DNA of 64,000 bases from Leptospira fletcheri (lineage in GTDB: Bacteria; Spirochaetota; Leptospiria; Leptospirales; Leptospiraceae). The notes under the pieces were generated by a model. It saw only the letters and a program-made list of their open reading frames with translations. It was not told the origin of the DNA and did not search any database. Where the stretch lies: assembly GCF_004769195.1 (NCBI RefSeq), contig NZ_RQET01000014.1, forward strand, positions 140,302 to 204,301. Direction: 5' to 3'. The position numbers and the translations under genes are program-made. This document shows, in pieces, positions 1 through 9,085 of this stretch (positions are counted from its first letter, which is position 1; each line of letters opens with the position of its first letter).

Positions 1-85
1 TGGAAAATCCGGCAGTGCGCGAACTCCGAAATAGGGACCGCCCGGTAAGACCGTCCGTCAAAATCGAATCGGTGTTCTAAAAATC

Positions 86-838
86 TTATCTCGTATCGAA
101 GAGATAACCCATCTGCAAAAGAAGCTGAGGATTGGTGAAGTTTCCCTTGCCAACGCCGACGCCGATTTGCAAAAAGAAATTACCGAGCAGGATATCGTAT
201 GTCAGACCTACGTATCTTTGGCTCAGGAAAACCTTTTGGTTCTCCCTACTTTTATACTCGAGGTAGGCTTCCAAGTTAGGATCGATATTGTTCGAAACGT
301 AAGAGCGAATGACCAAATCTTCGAAGGTCGGGTTCCAGTGGTTGTAACCGGGTACATTCAAGGCGCTGGGATATCTATTTTGTCCACCGTGACCCACCTG
401 AGGAGCGTACGGATCCACCGCATAACTTCCTGCCACGATCGAAACGCTATGGGTGATTACGGGAGTCTTCCAAAAACTATAGCCGAAATCCACCTGGCCT
501 CCCCACCAATGCGGTCTCCAATGACCGCCAGAGACCCGAAACACTACGTCTTTATAATAATATCCTAAATTTAGGTTCATGCTCCCGGGAGAACCGATCG
601 AGGCTCCGTAAACTAGAAAGTTCGTGATTTTAGGACCTGCTTTCTTGGTTTCCACGATCGTAGGTTCGTCTTGGCCGAACCTCGTTTTTCGGTCAGGATC
701 CGGAGACCATTCAGGCTGTTCGGATCCCTTGTCGGCTTTGTCGTATGACTGGGCAAAAACCGAAATAGATAGGTTGGAAGCCAAAAGAAGAGCGATCGAA
801 ATCGAGATAAAGAAATTCCGCACGGAGTTAGAACCCAA
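86..838 (-). CDS. Exported, probable outer-membrane protein of unknown function
   Basis: I do not recognise this 250-residue protein. The N-terminus carries a basic stretch and a hydrophobic signal peptide (about residues 7-30, ending near SVFAQS). The mature part is rich in alternating aromatic and Gly residues (many Tyr/Trp, '[14 protein letters not shown]', 'VGVGKGNF') and ends in a short beta-like strand 'QMGYLFDTR', which resembles a small outer-membrane beta barrel. It is the last visible gene of the leftward efflux cluster and overlaps the end of the adaptor gene by 11 nt, so it is probably co-transcribed. Function within the efflux system is inference from position only. Bases 1-85 downstream show no convincing gene. 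Confidence 0.7.
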   Translation of the reverse strand: MGSNSVRNFFISISIALLLASNLSISVFAQSYDKADKGSEQPEWSPDPDRKTRFGQDEPTIVETKKAGPKITNFLVYGASIGSPGSMNLNLGYYYKDVVFRVSGGHWRPHWWGGQVDFGYSFWKTPVITHSVSIVAGSYAVDPYAPQVGHGGQNRYPSALNVPGYNHWNPTFEDLVIRSYVSNNIDPNLEAYLEYKSRENQKVFLSQRYVGLTYDILLGNFFLQIGVGVGKGNFTNPQLLLQMGYLFDTR

Positions 839-1838
839 AACTTAATCCCTTTAATAAAATGGCTCCCTCTACTACGACCTTGTCGCCTTTCGTTAGGCCC
901 TCCAGTACGTTCACCCTTTCCCGACTGGAAATTCCCAGTGTCACTTCCCTTCTGTAAAAGTCTCCGGGAGCTTCCTCCACGAAAACGTAATTTTTTCCTT
1001 CGACCGTGACCACGGAATTGAAGGGTAAAACTACGGTATCTCCTTTCGTTTCCTCGGGAAATTTGACGACTGCATACATTCCCGGTTTCAATTTATAGCC
1101 GTTGTTCATGATCTCGATCCGCACTTTGACGGTTCTAGTGATCGGATCCACGTTATCCCCCAAAGATTGAGCCACACCGACCCATTCCTCGTTCGGAAAG
1201 GAGGAGAATTTCACCTTCACCTTCTTTCCTTTATTCAAATTTTGTAATTGAGATTCCGGAACGTCGCACATGATCCAAGCCGTTTTCGCTCCGGCCCGAT
1301 TCAAGGAAGCGGGGTTCAATCCGACCGCACGCAACTTTCCTTCGAACTCCGCCAATTCCGCAGCATCGTTATCTGCGTTGGTTTCGGCTTCTACCAGATC
1401 CTTCTCGGTGGCGACTCTGTGTTTGAACATGTCTTGGATCCTGGCCAAAGCCTTCCGAGAGCGACTCAAACTGTTTTTTGAATGAATGTACCCCACATAC
1501 AGATCGTTCAATTCCGCAGACTCGAAAAGAATAATAGGCTCCCCTTCTCCGGAAACGGAAGGAGAGGTCGTTGCGATCAGCCTTGCGGGCGCTTCTACAT
1601 TAACGAAATCCCCTTCCTTGCCGATCGTGACGCTTCGGATGATCTGTAGTCCCGGGCTGCCATCCTTAAATTCCACCCTCTCCCCTTTTTCGGATACGAT
1701 GGGTCTCCCCGGCGGACGAACCATCTTTTTGGCGCCCCTGTGCAAGAAGGCGGCCGCGAGGGAACCGATTCCCGCCAGAACGATTAACGTCAGCCAAAAT
1801 TTGCTCTTACTGGAAAGATGAATATTCATACGCAACAC
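828..1838 (-). CDS. Efflux RND-type periplasmic adaptor (membrane fusion) subunit
   Basis: The 336-residue protein has an N-terminal membrane anchor (about residues 12-30), a barrel-sandwich/biotinyl-lipoyl-like region, a short coiled-coil hairpin ('[20 protein letters not shown]', then '[16 protein letters not shown]') and a C-terminal beta-barrel region with the HlyD/CusB-type segments '[17 protein letters not shown]' and '[14 protein letters not shown]'. Members of this family bridge an inner-membrane pump and a TolC-type channel. The gene lies 1 nt after the TolC-like gene and runs into the small exported protein downstream, so one operon is likely. The pump itself is not visible here and may lie beyond position 1 or elsewhere. 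Substrate (metal ion or drug) cannot be read from the sequence. Confidence 0.88.
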   Translation of the reverse strand: MLRMNIHLSSKSKFWLTLIVLAGIGSLAAAFLHRGAKKMVRPPGRPIVSEKGERVEFKDGSPGLQIIRSVTIGKEGDFVNVEAPARLIATTSPSVSGEGEPIILFESAELNDLYVGYIHSKNSLSRSRKALARIQDMFKHRVATEKDLVEAETNADNDAAELAEFEGKLRAVGLNPASLNRAGAKTAWIMCDVPESQLQNLNKGKKVKVKFSSFPNEEWVGVAQSLGDNVDPITRTVKVRIEIMNNGYKLKPGMYAVVKFPEETKGDTVVLPFNSVVTVEGKNYVFVEEAPGDFYRREVTLGISSRERVNVLEGLTKGDKVVVEGAILLKGLSFGF

Positions 1839-1839
1839 C

Positions 1840-3264
1840 CTACTCCCGACCTGATTCCGTCGAAGTTTTATAGTTCGGTACTAACACACCGGAGCCCACG
1901 GAGTAATTCACTCCTTCTATTGCATCCATTCTGTCCGTCTGGAGACGGAGCATTTCAACGATACTGGACCGATACGTCTCGAAGAAATCGGCAAATTCTA
2001 AAATTGAAATATAACGTTTTTCGTAACTCAGGATCATATCTTGGGCAAGATCCGAGTAATCTTTCGTATAAGTGTTTCTAAAACGACGGTACAACATATC
2101 CTTCGCCTTAGCTGTGGCCAGGGCCACATTAACGTCGTTTTCCACTTCCAGGATCGTATTTTTCAATTCCTGTTTCCGAACCAGAACGGACTTTTCCGCC
2201 GCCTTGATATTTCCCTGGTTCCTGTCGAACAGCGGGATATTCAACTGGGCCGTGACCCCCCAATAGTTTTGGAAGGCCGTTCCACCTCGGTTGTACATAG
2301 GACCGAAAGCCAAGTCAGGAATCGCGTTCGCGTGTTGTAATTCCAGATTCGCTTCCTCAAATCTCAATGCCTGGACCGCCTTTTTCAAGTCGGGTCTGAA
2401 TTCTCTCGCGGTCTGCAAAATATCAGAAATTTTTAATTTACTAGGATCGATATTTTCCACGAATTCCTGGTTTAAAATCGGTTCGAAGGCGATGTCCAGA
2501 CTCATGAATTTATCTTCGTTTAACAGAACCCGCAAATCGGCCTCTTTTTCCAGCACTCGGATGCGCAGGTCTTCCCTTTCCTTACGGAGGAAAAAAAGCA
2601 GAGCTTTCAAACGAAGTAGTTCCGCCTGCAAGATCGCTCTTCTTTTGTAAGCGAGCTCCGCGGAACTGACCGTTTTTTCCAGGGCCTCCAGACTACCGTC
2701 GTAAAACGAAATCGCTTCCCTGTAATAATGGATAAAGTATAAGGTCCTTCTCAATTTGGACAAGAGCGCTCGAGCGAGATCGTAGAATTCCTGTTCGCCC
2801 ATTTTGGCGCTCAATTCCGCTACACGGATCCGCTTGTCTATCTTCCCGCCCAACAGGAACAATTGCTGGATCTGATAAACCGTCTGACCGGCGCGGGTAA
2901 AATCGAAAAACCTACGGGTCGGTTCTGCAAAAATACTCTGATCGATGAAAATACTGGGGTTCGCATACAATCCCGCCTGCTCGATTCCGGCTTTTTTGGC
3001 GTCGATATTGTATTTCGCAGCCAAAAGTAGAAGGTTGTTCTTCCAGAGGAGTTCCTCAGCCTTTGCCATTTCTAACCGCATTTTGATCTGCAGCTCCTTG
3101 TTGTCATAGGGTGAGCTTCCGATCGTAGGATCCGTTGCCGGGAGCACTCCTTCCTCGATCGCAAGAACGTCCTTCGGCGAAACGAATTTCTGCGATTCTT
3201 TCGTCTCGGAGCTATCTACGTTCGTCGAGGCAATCAGAAGTAGTGCGAATACTTTAGTTTTCAT
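1840..3264 (-). CDS. TolC-family outer-membrane efflux protein
   Basis: The 474-residue protein has a short exported N-terminus ('[16 protein letters not shown]') and long, amphipathic, alanine/leucine/glutamate-rich helices occurring twice (about residues 55-250 and 270-440). This matches the two-fold repeat of outer-membrane efflux proteins. The segment '[20 protein letters not shown]' is the characteristic conserved stretch (P-L-F-x-R-x-x-G) of the CzcC/CusC-like branch. It would form the outer-membrane exit duct of a tripartite pump with the adaptor encoded 1 nt downstream. Heavy-metal export is a fair guess from the CzcC-like motif, but not proven. Confidence 0.88.
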   Translation of the reverse strand: MKTKVFALLLIASTNVDSSETKESQKFVSPKDVLAIEEGVLPATDPTIGSSPYDNKELQIKMRLEMAKAEELLWKNNLLLLAAKYNIDAKKAGIEQAGLYANPSIFIDQSIFAEPTRRFFDFTRAGQTVYQIQQLFLLGGKIDKRIRVAELSAKMGEQEFYDLARALLSKLRRTLYFIHYYREAISFYDGSLEALEKTVSSAELAYKRRAILQAELLRLKALLFFLRKEREDLRIRVLEKEADLRVLLNEDKFMSLDIAFEPILNQEFVENIDPSKLKISDILQTAREFRPDLKKAVQALRFEEANLELQHANAIPDLAFGPMYNRGGTAFQNYWGVTAQLNIPLFDRNQGNIKAAEKSVLVRKQELKNTILEVENDVNVALATAKAKDMLYRRFRNTYTKDYSDLAQDMILSYEKRYISILEFADFFETYRSSIVEMLRLQTDRMDAIEGVNYSVGSGVLVPNYKTSTESGRE

Positions 3265-3281
3265 CTATGTATGGAGTTTCC

Positions 3282-3419
3282 ATGTCCTATAAAATCGAAG
3301 TGAATCGACTAGCGGACCTTTTAGATCGATATCCGGGCGGCGAAATTGCACTTACCCGAAGAGACGAAAATCCCAGGTGCGCTAGGTATAAAAGTTTAAG
3401 AAAGGGCCGGAGGAGGTAA
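3282..3419 (+). CDS. Possible small protein (45 aa) antisense to the efflux operon leader
   Basis: An ATG with a well-placed GGAG (3273-3276) opens a 45-codon frame ending at TAA 3417-3419. The product begins MSYKIEVNRLADLL, is charged throughout and ends in a basic tail (KSLRKGRRR). It fills the gap between two leftward genes on the opposite strand and overlaps the end of the leftward 118-residue gene by 24 nt. I recognise no family. Support is only the ribosome-binding site, protein-like composition and position, so it may be a chance frame. Confidence 0.28.
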   Translation: MSYKIEVNRLADLLDRYPGGEIALTRRDENPRCARYKSLRKGRRR

Positions 3420-3752
3420 GCTCGTTAGAAGAAAAGAAACTAAGTTCTTAGACCAGGTCTTTTCATCCAAAAAGAAATGCCCGGAGAGAAACACAGGAGG
3501 AATCCAGGGAAAAAAGGAAGGCGCATCGGACAGTAACTCGACTGGCCTGCTATCTCTTTCCCGGGCAGGCGCGAAAAAGAGAGGATCCGAACCTGTTAAG
3601 TCCGACTCCAAAAAGGCCAGAGAACTTCCTTTCTTAAGGGCTACGTTGGAAATACGGGAGGTTTCTCCTTGGTCGATCAGATCGATGGAGGAGGAAAAAA
3701 GTACTAGTACAACTTGGACAAGAACTAGCAAAATGTACAACGCGCGCCGCAC
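3396..3752 (-). CDS. Small exported hypothetical protein upstream of the efflux genes
   Basis: The 118-residue product starts with GTG and a very hydrophobic N-terminal segment (residues 5-22, 'LYILLVLVQVVLVLFSSS') that is a signal peptide or anchor. The rest is Ser/Pro/Leu-rich with no recognised domain. A perfect TTGACA (reverse strand, 3784-3789) lies about 30 nt upstream of the GTG, so transcription starts close to the gene. No clear ribosome-binding site precedes it. Its place ahead of the TolC-like and adaptor genes is reminiscent of the small exported proteins that head some heavy-metal RND operons, but no sequence match supports that role. Confidence 0.5.
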   Translation of the reverse strand: MRRALYILLVLVQVVLVLFSSSIDLIDQGETSRISNVALKKGSSLAFLESDLTGSDPLFFAPARERDSRPVELLSDAPSFFPWIPPVFLSGHFFLDEKTWSKNLVSFLLTSLPPPALS

Positions 3753-3869
3753 TATAAAGCCAGAGAATAATGCGCATTCCTTTTGTCAAGAAGAACAGAT
3801 TCAATAATTATGATCTCTTATCCATTTCGTCGAATGGAGTCGGAGCTAGAAAAAACCGAGTCCTGCGAA

Positions 3870-4343
3870 TCAGCGCAAGGGGTCCGGAGGAGTGTGTAAA
3901 ACCTTGACCACGGCGCCTCTTTGGAAACGGATCCGAATTTCCTTATCGGGGCGGGAACCTTCCGCATACTTACAGATAGGACGGTGATAGACCCATTCTT
4001 CCATTCCGGGAGCCCAATTGTTGATCGTCATTTTTTCGTCCGGCTCTCCGATCTGATTCTTCACGTACAATTGGTTCTGGTACAAAAGGGAATGAACCAT
4101 TTCGGAACGGATTCTTAGCTTCGCTTTGGCCTCGTCCGCAAGCTCGGGTTGTTTTCCCAGAATATCAATATCCGCATCCGGAATCGACTTCAGAACGAAA
4201 TTCTTACATTTCGCTTCGTCGGAAAACGTGCTCATGCATTCTTCGAAGAGTTGTTTCGGAGTTTTGGCCTCTCTCCCTGTGCCCGGTACTAGGGAACAAT
4301 GGAGCAAGGTCGGAAGCAGGATCGCCAGTGCAAAGAATCTCAT
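3870..4343 (-). CDS. Lipoprotein of unknown function, translationally coupled to secA
   Basis: The 157-residue protein has a classic lipoprotein signal peptide: hydrophobic core followed by the lipobox L-L-H-C with the lipidated Cys at residue 16. The mature domain is charged and contains several Cys (E-x-C-M-S-T-F, E-A-K-C-K-N-F) and the stretch '[20 protein letters not shown]', reminiscent of SmpA/BamE-like repeats that carry a 'G-x-P-x' turn. That link is weak. Its start overlaps the secA stop by 4 nt (ATGA arrangement), so it is translated with secA. It is probably periplasmic, anchored to inner or outer membrane. Confidence 0.72.
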   Translation of the reverse strand: MRFFALAILLPTLLHCSLVPGTGREAKTPKQLFEECMSTFSDEAKCKNFVLKSIPDADIDILGKQPELADEAKAKLRIRSEMVHSLLYQNQLYVKNQIGEPDEKMTINNWAPGMEEWVYHRPICKYAEGSRPDKEIRIRFQRGAVVKVLHTPPDPLR

Positions 4344-7069
4344 TTTCGTTTCCTCCTACTTGTTTTCCGTTCGGAACTTCCTCCGCCGGAAGCTACGGGT
4401 AGCGGCTGGGCGGAAGAAGAAGTACTTCTATCGCTCTTTTTCGCTCCCTGCAATTCCTGGAACCCGCCGGTCAGCTCTTCACCGACCTTCTTGTATTCCT
4501 TCTTCTCTTCCGGGATCTGGGTTTTTTCGGTCACTTCTACACGGATCAAAAAGCCTACGATCTCATATTTCATATTCTCGATCGCCTGATCGAAAAGTCT
4601 GAATCCTTGCAGCTTGTATTCTACGAGGGGATTTTTTTCTCCGTAGCCGACGGTCCAAATTCCTTCTCTCAAATGGTCCATCGCATAGAGATGTTCCTTC
4701 CAGCGATGGTCCAGAATGTCCAAAAAGATATTCCTCTCTAGAACCTTCCAGACTTCAGGCCCGATCCGATCCGCTTTTTCCTGGTAAAAATTCTGCGCGG
4801 ATTCGTTTAACGAATTAAATAGGAACAACTGAGGATTTTTGGACTTCGCCACCGTAATCGTGTCGATCTCCCAACGAAGCCCGAGTCCAGTGAACCATTC
4901 CTGGAGTGTGCCCCATTCCCAACCGTTCGGATTTCCACCTTCGCAAGTGGCGACCACTTGGGATTCGATGATTTCGTCCAAGAAGCCTTTGACGAGCCCG
5001 GTGACGTCTCCGCCTTCCAACACTTCGTTTCTCATCTTGTAGATGACGATCCGCTGACGGTTCATCACATCGTCGTATTCCAGCAAATGCTTACGTATAT
5101 CGAAGTTGTGACCTTCTACCCGCTTTTGCGCTCTCGCAATGGCGTTGGAAACCATGGTATGTTCGATTTCCTGGCCCTCCGGCATTTTGAGCCTTTCCAT
5201 AATACCGGAAATCCGATCCGATCCGAAAATACGCATCAGGTCGTCCTGCAGGGAGAGGTAGAAGCGACTGGAACCGGGATCTCCTTGCCGACCGGAACGA
5301 CCTCTCAACTGGTTGTCGATCCGTCTGGCCTCGTGTCTTTCCGTCCCGAGAATATGCAATCCTCCGGCCTCCAAGACCTCGTCATGATTCTTTTTCCAAA
5401 TTTTAGCGGAAGTGAGGATTTCCTTGGCCTTACTCTTTTTGCTCTGGGAATCCAACTTGTCCACCAAGGACTCCGCCTTTTCGAAATTGGAGCGTAACGT
5501 CCCCTCTTTGAATTCGATCACCGCGGGATCGGTTTCGTCCCAAGATTCGAGGCTTTCCTTGAAGAGTTGGGCTCCGCCCAACACGATATCCGTTCCCCTT
5601 CCCGCCATGTTCGTAGCGATGGTTACCGCGCCCGGTTTACCGGCATTCGCAACGATCTCCGCTTCCTTTTCATGGAATTTGGCGTTTAACACATTATGTG
5701 AAATCCCGGATTGGGTCAAAAGCCTCGAAAGCACTTCCGATTTTTCGATCGAAATCGTACCCACTAGTACCGGCTGTTTCTTGGATTGGCATTCCTTGAT
5801 TTCGTTAAGAATGGCGTTGAATTTTTCCTTCTCGGTCCTATAGACGCGATCTGCAAAATCCTTCCTCTGGACCACAACGTTCGGCGGAATAACGATCACG
5901 TCCAAATTGTAGATCTTATGAAATTCCTCCGCCTCCGTATCCGCGGTTCCAGTCATTCCGGATAATTTTTCGTACAGACGGAAATAATTTTGGAACGTAA
6001 TGCTAGCTAACGTTTGGGATTCCCTCGCGATAGGGACTCCCTCTTTCGCTTCCAACGCCTGGTGAAGCCCGTCCGAATACCTACGTCCCGACATCAATCT
6101 TCCCGTGAACTCGTCCACGATGATCACTTCTCCGCCTTGGACCACGTAATCCACGTCTTTTTGGAAGATCTTATGCGCTTTCAAAGCCTGATGCACATGG
6201 TGGACTAGGTCCACGTTTTGGGGAGCGTACAGATTTTCGATTCCGAGAATTTGTTCCACATGAGCCACACCCTTTTCCGTCAGGAGGGTGTTTTTGGCTT
6301 TTTCGTCCTTCTCGTAATCTTCCCCTTCCGACAATTTCGGAATGATTCGATCGATACGTACGTATTTGTCCGTGGATTCGTCCGAAGGTCCGGATATAAT
6401 CAGAGGAGTCCGAGCTTCATCGATCAGGATCGAGTCCACCTCGTCCACAATCGCAAAGAAGTGGCTCCTTTGGACCTTGTGGTCGATATGGGATACCATA
6501 TTGTCCCGCAGATAATCGAATCCGTATTCGTTATTGGTTCCGTAGGTGATGTCCGCGAAATACGCCTTTTGGCGGTCGTCGTGATCCATGTCATGCTGGA
6601 TAATTCCGACTTTCAAATCCAGAAAATCGTAAATGGGTTTCATCCAGAGGGCGTCTCGTCTAGCCAAGTAATCGTTTACGGTGACTACGTGCACTCCCTT
6701 GCCTGCCAAAGCGTTTAGATAGACCGCGAGAGTGGAGGTCAAAGTTTTTCCTTCCCCCGTCTTCATCTCGGCGATATTTCCCCAATGCAGCGCGATACCG
6801 CCCATCATCTGAACGTCGAAGTGACGCATTCCCAATTTTCTTAAAGAAGCTTCGCGAACGGTCGCGAACGCTTCGGGAAGGATGTCGTCCAAAGTCTGAC
6901 CTTGGGAAAGGCGCTCTTGAAACTTGCGCGTCTGGTTTGAAAGTTCCGAATCGCTCAACTTATGGATGGATTCCTCCCATTCGTTGATCTTTTGTACGAT
7001 CGGAATCAGTCGTTTTAGGTCCCTTTCATATTTGCTTCCGAAGATGACTTTCAGAACTTTCTGTATCAT
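4340..7069 (-). CDS. secA: Preprotein translocase ATPase SecA
   Basis: The 909-residue protein is full length for SecA, the cytoplasmic motor that pushes preproteins through SecYEG. Visible are the Walker A loop GEGKT at residues 105-109, the DEAD-type box within '[15 protein letters not shown]', the preprotein cross-linking domain, the second nucleotide-binding domain ('[17 protein letters not shown]', '[14 protein letters not shown]') and the helical scaffold ('[12 protein letters not shown]'). The extreme C-terminus is Ser-rich and basic ([12 protein letters not shown]) and lacks the Cys-x-Cys...Cys-His metal-binding tail of the E. coli type. It lies 48 nt downstream of the amidotransferase gene, and the lipoprotein gene follows with a 4-nt overlap. 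Confidence 0.98.
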   Translation of the reverse strand: MIQKVLKVIFGSKYERDLKRLIPIVQKINEWEESIHKLSDSELSNQTRKFQERLSQGQTLDDILPEAFATVREASLRKLGMRHFDVQMMGGIALHWGNIAEMKTGEGKTLTSTLAVYLNALAGKGVHVVTVNDYLARRDALWMKPIYDFLDLKVGIIQHDMDHDDRQKAYFADITYGTNNEYGFDYLRDNMVSHIDHKVQRSHFFAIVDEVDSILIDEARTPLIISGPSDESTDKYVRIDRIIPKLSEGEDYEKDEKAKNTLLTEKGVAHVEQILGIENLYAPQNVDLVHHVHQALKAHKIFQKDVDYVVQGGEVIIVDEFTGRLMSGRRYSDGLHQALEAKEGVPIARESQTLASITFQNYFRLYEKLSGMTGTADTEAEEFHKIYNLDVIVIPPNVVVQRKDFADRVYRTEKEKFNAILNEIKECQSKKQPVLVGTISIEKSEVLSRLLTQSGISHNVLNAKFHEKEAEIVANAGKPGAVTIATNMAGRGTDIVLGGAQLFKESLESWDETDPAVIEFKEGTLRSNFEKAESLVDKLDSQSKKSKAKEILTSAKIWKKNHDEVLEAGGLHILGTERHEARRIDNQLRGRSGRQGDPGSSRFYLSLQDDLMRIFGSDRISGIMERLKMPEGQEIEHTMVSNAIARAQKRVEGHNFDIRKHLLEYDDVMNRQRIVIYKMRNEVLEGGDVTGLVKGFLDEIIESQVVATCEGGNPNGWEWGTLQEWFTGLGLRWEIDTITVAKSKNPQLFLFNSLNESAQNFYQEKADRIGPEVWKVLERNIFLDILDHRWKEHLYAMDHLREGIWTVGYGEKNPLVEYKLQGFRLFDQAIENMKYEIVGFLIRVEVTEKTQIPEEKKEYKKVGEELTGGFQELQGAKKSDRSTSSSAQPLPVASGGGSSERKTSRRKRK

Positions 7070-7117
7070 GTACGCACCGTTTTTGTTTGTTTCGAAATCA
7101 TAACAGAGTATTGCGAT

Positions 7118-7834
7118 CTAAAGCTTCGGAAAATCCGGCCCTGCATCCAGGATTCCTTCGAAAATGATCCTACCGGCCTCTTCCATTTGAGACCTCTGAA
7201 GTCCTACTTCCGGTCCAGGTTTCCATCCGGCCTTTCGAATGAATTCGGAATGCACGTTTTTCCAAACTTCGAGCATGGGAGCCGTAACTTCCAAGTGGCA
7301 TTGGATCCCGAAAATTCTTCCTTTCCAGGAGAACATCTGGTTCGGATACTCCTTCCCTTCCAGAATCAGTTCCGCACCCGCCGGAAGATCGAAGACATCC
7401 TCATGCAAATGAAACGCCGGAAAGGACGCTTTTCCGTTCAATTTGGAAAAACGGGAATGGGATCCGTTGACCAGACGAACATCGGAAAAACCGACTTCGG
7501 GTCCCTTAGCTCCGGTATAAACTTTCGCTCCTAACACCTTGGCGAGAATCTGAGAGCCTAAACAGATCCCGATCACTTTCCGATTTTCCATCCGAACCAG
7601 ATGGGAAGCGAGTTCCAGCCAGGGAGAAAAAAAAGCCTCTTGAGCCGGATCGTGTACCGTTTGCGGACCTCCGAGAAACACCACCAAATCGAAGACTTGG
7701 TGGGCGTCCGGCATAAGATGCACATGCGGATCGTACGCGTTGTGATATGTGATTCTATAATTTCTTTCTCGGAGGCAATCGAGGAGGGTTCCCGGGCCTT
7801 CGCAATCCTTAAAACGAACGACCAAGCATCTCAT
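7118..7834 (-). CDS. Class I glutamine amidotransferase (GMP-synthase-like domain protein)
   Basis: The 238-residue protein is a stand-alone type 1 glutamine amidotransferase domain. The nucleophile elbow 'GICLGSQ' places the catalytic Cys at residue 91, and 'GIQCHLEV' supplies His180 and Glu182 of the triad. Upstream, 'VVFLGGPQ' matches the oxyanion-region glycines. Such free-standing domains may release ammonia for a partner or act as gamma-glutamyl hydrolases; no synthetase is fused here, so the acceptor is unknown. It overlaps the upstream thioredoxin-like lipoprotein gene by 4 nt (ATGA) and precedes secA, suggesting one transcript. Confidence 0.88.
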   Translation of the reverse strand: MRCLVVRFKDCEGPGTLLDCLRERNYRITYHNAYDPHVHLMPDAHQVFDLVVFLGGPQTVHDPAQEAFFSPWLELASHLVRMENRKVIGICLGSQILAKVLGAKVYTGAKGPEVGFSDVRLVNGSHSRFSKLNGKASFPAFHLHEDVFDLPAGAELILEGKEYPNQMFSWKGRIFGIQCHLEVTAPMLEVWKNVHSEFIRKAGWKPGPEVGLQRSQMEEAGRIIFEGILDAGPDFPKL

Positions 7835-8460
7835 GAGGATCCCACCATCCTTTTAAAGAACATTACTTTCCGATCCTTTTGGATGGCCGAAGAATCCGAT
7901 TCCTCGCTGATTGGCCCGATAAAATTATAATACAAGACCAGAGGTTTGGTTTTGAAGAGCAAAGTCTCCGGAGTCCCGGTCACCAGTCCTTGGTTTCTGG
8001 AAATCCGAAACGGTTTCTTCATGATCAATACCGGAAGTTTGATTCCGTACTTCCGAATTTCAGAGCCCATCTGAACTTTGGCCTCCCGGATGATTTCTTC
8101 TTCCGTCATCTGCTCTGGATTGTCCACGAATACGGTCGGGTCCACGACCATGTAAAACTTGATTCTGGGATTCCCTTCCAATTCCGAATAGAGATGGTTG
8201 AGCACGGGAACTTCCTTGATGCAAGGAACGCAATTCGGTCCATATACGTTCAGCGCGATCCGGTCCGCGGGAACCTCGGCAAGCCTTACGGGTTTGTCGT
8301 CAAGGGTCAGCCCCTCGAACGCCTGAACCCCTAGATTGGATTGTTCCGAGGGGGCACAAGACGCAAGGGCAGCGAAAAGAGTGAAAAATAGACCAAAACA
8401 AAACCGGGAAAGAAATCCGGGGGGGTTCGGCCTGGAATCGGGGTTTGCCGGGGAATCCAT
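7831..8460 (-). CDS. TlpA-like thioredoxin-fold lipoprotein
   Basis: The 209-residue protein has an unusually long N-terminal region (residues 1-20) before a hydrophobic core and a lipobox L-A-S-C, with the lipidated Cys at residue 35. The mature domain has the thioredoxin-like signature '[17 protein letters not shown]' with a CxxC pair at Cys77 and Cys80 and a long insertion typical of TlpA/ResA proteins. Family members are membrane-tethered periplasmic thiol-disulfide reductases acting for example in cytochrome c maturation. The partner here is unknown. It heads the leftward run leading into the amidotransferase and secA and is divergent from the omega-like gene. Confidence 0.82.
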   Translation of the reverse strand: MDSPANPDSRPNPPGFLSRFCFGLFFTLFAALASCAPSEQSNLGVQAFEGLTLDDKPVRLAEVPADRIALNVYGPNCVPCIKEVPVLNHLYSELEGNPRIKFYMVVDPTVFVDNPEQMTEEEIIREAKVQMGSEIRKYGIKLPVLIMKKPFRISRNQGLVTGTPETLLFKTKPLVLYYNFIGPISEESDSSAIQKDRKVMFFKRMVGSS

Positions 8461-8522
8461 GGGCGTTTACCAAAATCGGAGGCTCACCGGGAAATTCAAG
8501 GAATAAACGAGGACATAAGGTG

Positions 8523-8550
8523 TTGACAAGCAAAGGAAACGGAAGATGAT
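8523..8550 (+). promoter_or_regulatory. Predicted sigma-70-type promoter of the omega-like gene
   Basis: A perfect -35 TTGACA (8523-8528) is followed after 16 nt by GATGAT (8545-8550), four of six matches to TATAAT. Transcription would begin near 8557. This favours translation from the ATG at 8591 (AGGA at 8580-8583) over the in-frame ATG at 8546, which would lie inside the promoter. Confidence 0.45.
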
Positions 8551-8590
8551 GGTAAAATCTTCGCCTGCTATCCCTTCTCAGGAACAAAAA

Positions 8591-9082
8591 ATGACCCAGC
8601 ATCCGAATTCAGAATTCGACATTGTGACTCTTATCGAACTGGCCAAGAAAAACAAGTATGAAAGAGCCGTAGCCGGATTCCAAATTCTGGACAGGCTAGA
8701 TCGACTCGAATTGCCTAAAAAAATCAAAGGCAGAAAACTAGCGGTTCAGGCGATGTTCGCCCTGGCCAGCGAGGACGTCCAATACAAATACGTCACCAAG
8801 GAAGAAAGGGCTGCCATCGAGCAGGAAACCAGAATTTCCGACCCGGCATATTCTAAATTCAACGGACTTTTCGAAGCCCCCCAAGCCCCGATCTCGGAAG
8901 AAGATACCGAGGAAGATTTCATTCCGGAAGAGACTCCGAAACCGTTTATGGACATGGAAGACGGAGAAGAAGGAGACGATTCCTTCGACGATGACGAGGA
9001 TGAAGACGAAGAAGAGAACGATTCCGACGACGAGGATGAAGAAGAGGACGAAGAGGAAGAAACCGAAGACGAGGAAGAGTAA
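8591..9082 (+). CDS. rpoZ: RNA polymerase omega-subunit-like protein with long acidic C-terminal tail
   Basis: With the start at 8591 the protein is 163 residues. Residues 8-70 look like the omega fold: 'NKYERAVAGFQILDRL', then a basic turn, then 'GRKLAVQAMFALASEDVQYKYV', matching the omega pattern of an R/K-Y-E helix followed by a 'K-x-x-x-x-A-x-x-E-x-x-x-G-x-I' helix. Omega helps assemble RNA polymerase by holding beta-prime. The last 75 or so residues are almost entirely Asp and Glu, which is not part of standard omega. An in-frame ATG at 8546 would add 15 residues, but promoter position argues against it. The omega assignment is from pattern memory and could be wrong; the acidic tail is certain. 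Confidence 0.62.
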   Translation: MTQHPNSEFDIVTLIELAKKNKYERAVAGFQILDRLDRLELPKKIKGRKLAVQAMFALASEDVQYKYVTKEERAAIEQETRISDPAYSKFNGLFEAPQAPISEEDTEEDFIPEETPKPFMDMEDGEEGDDSFDDDEDEDEEENDSDDEDEEEDEEEETEDEEE

Positions 9083-9085
9083 CCT

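Noticed and set aside
1..85. Start of the inner-membrane RND pump gene
   Set aside because: None of the three leftward frames in these bases shows a start codon with ribosome site or an RND-like N-terminus.
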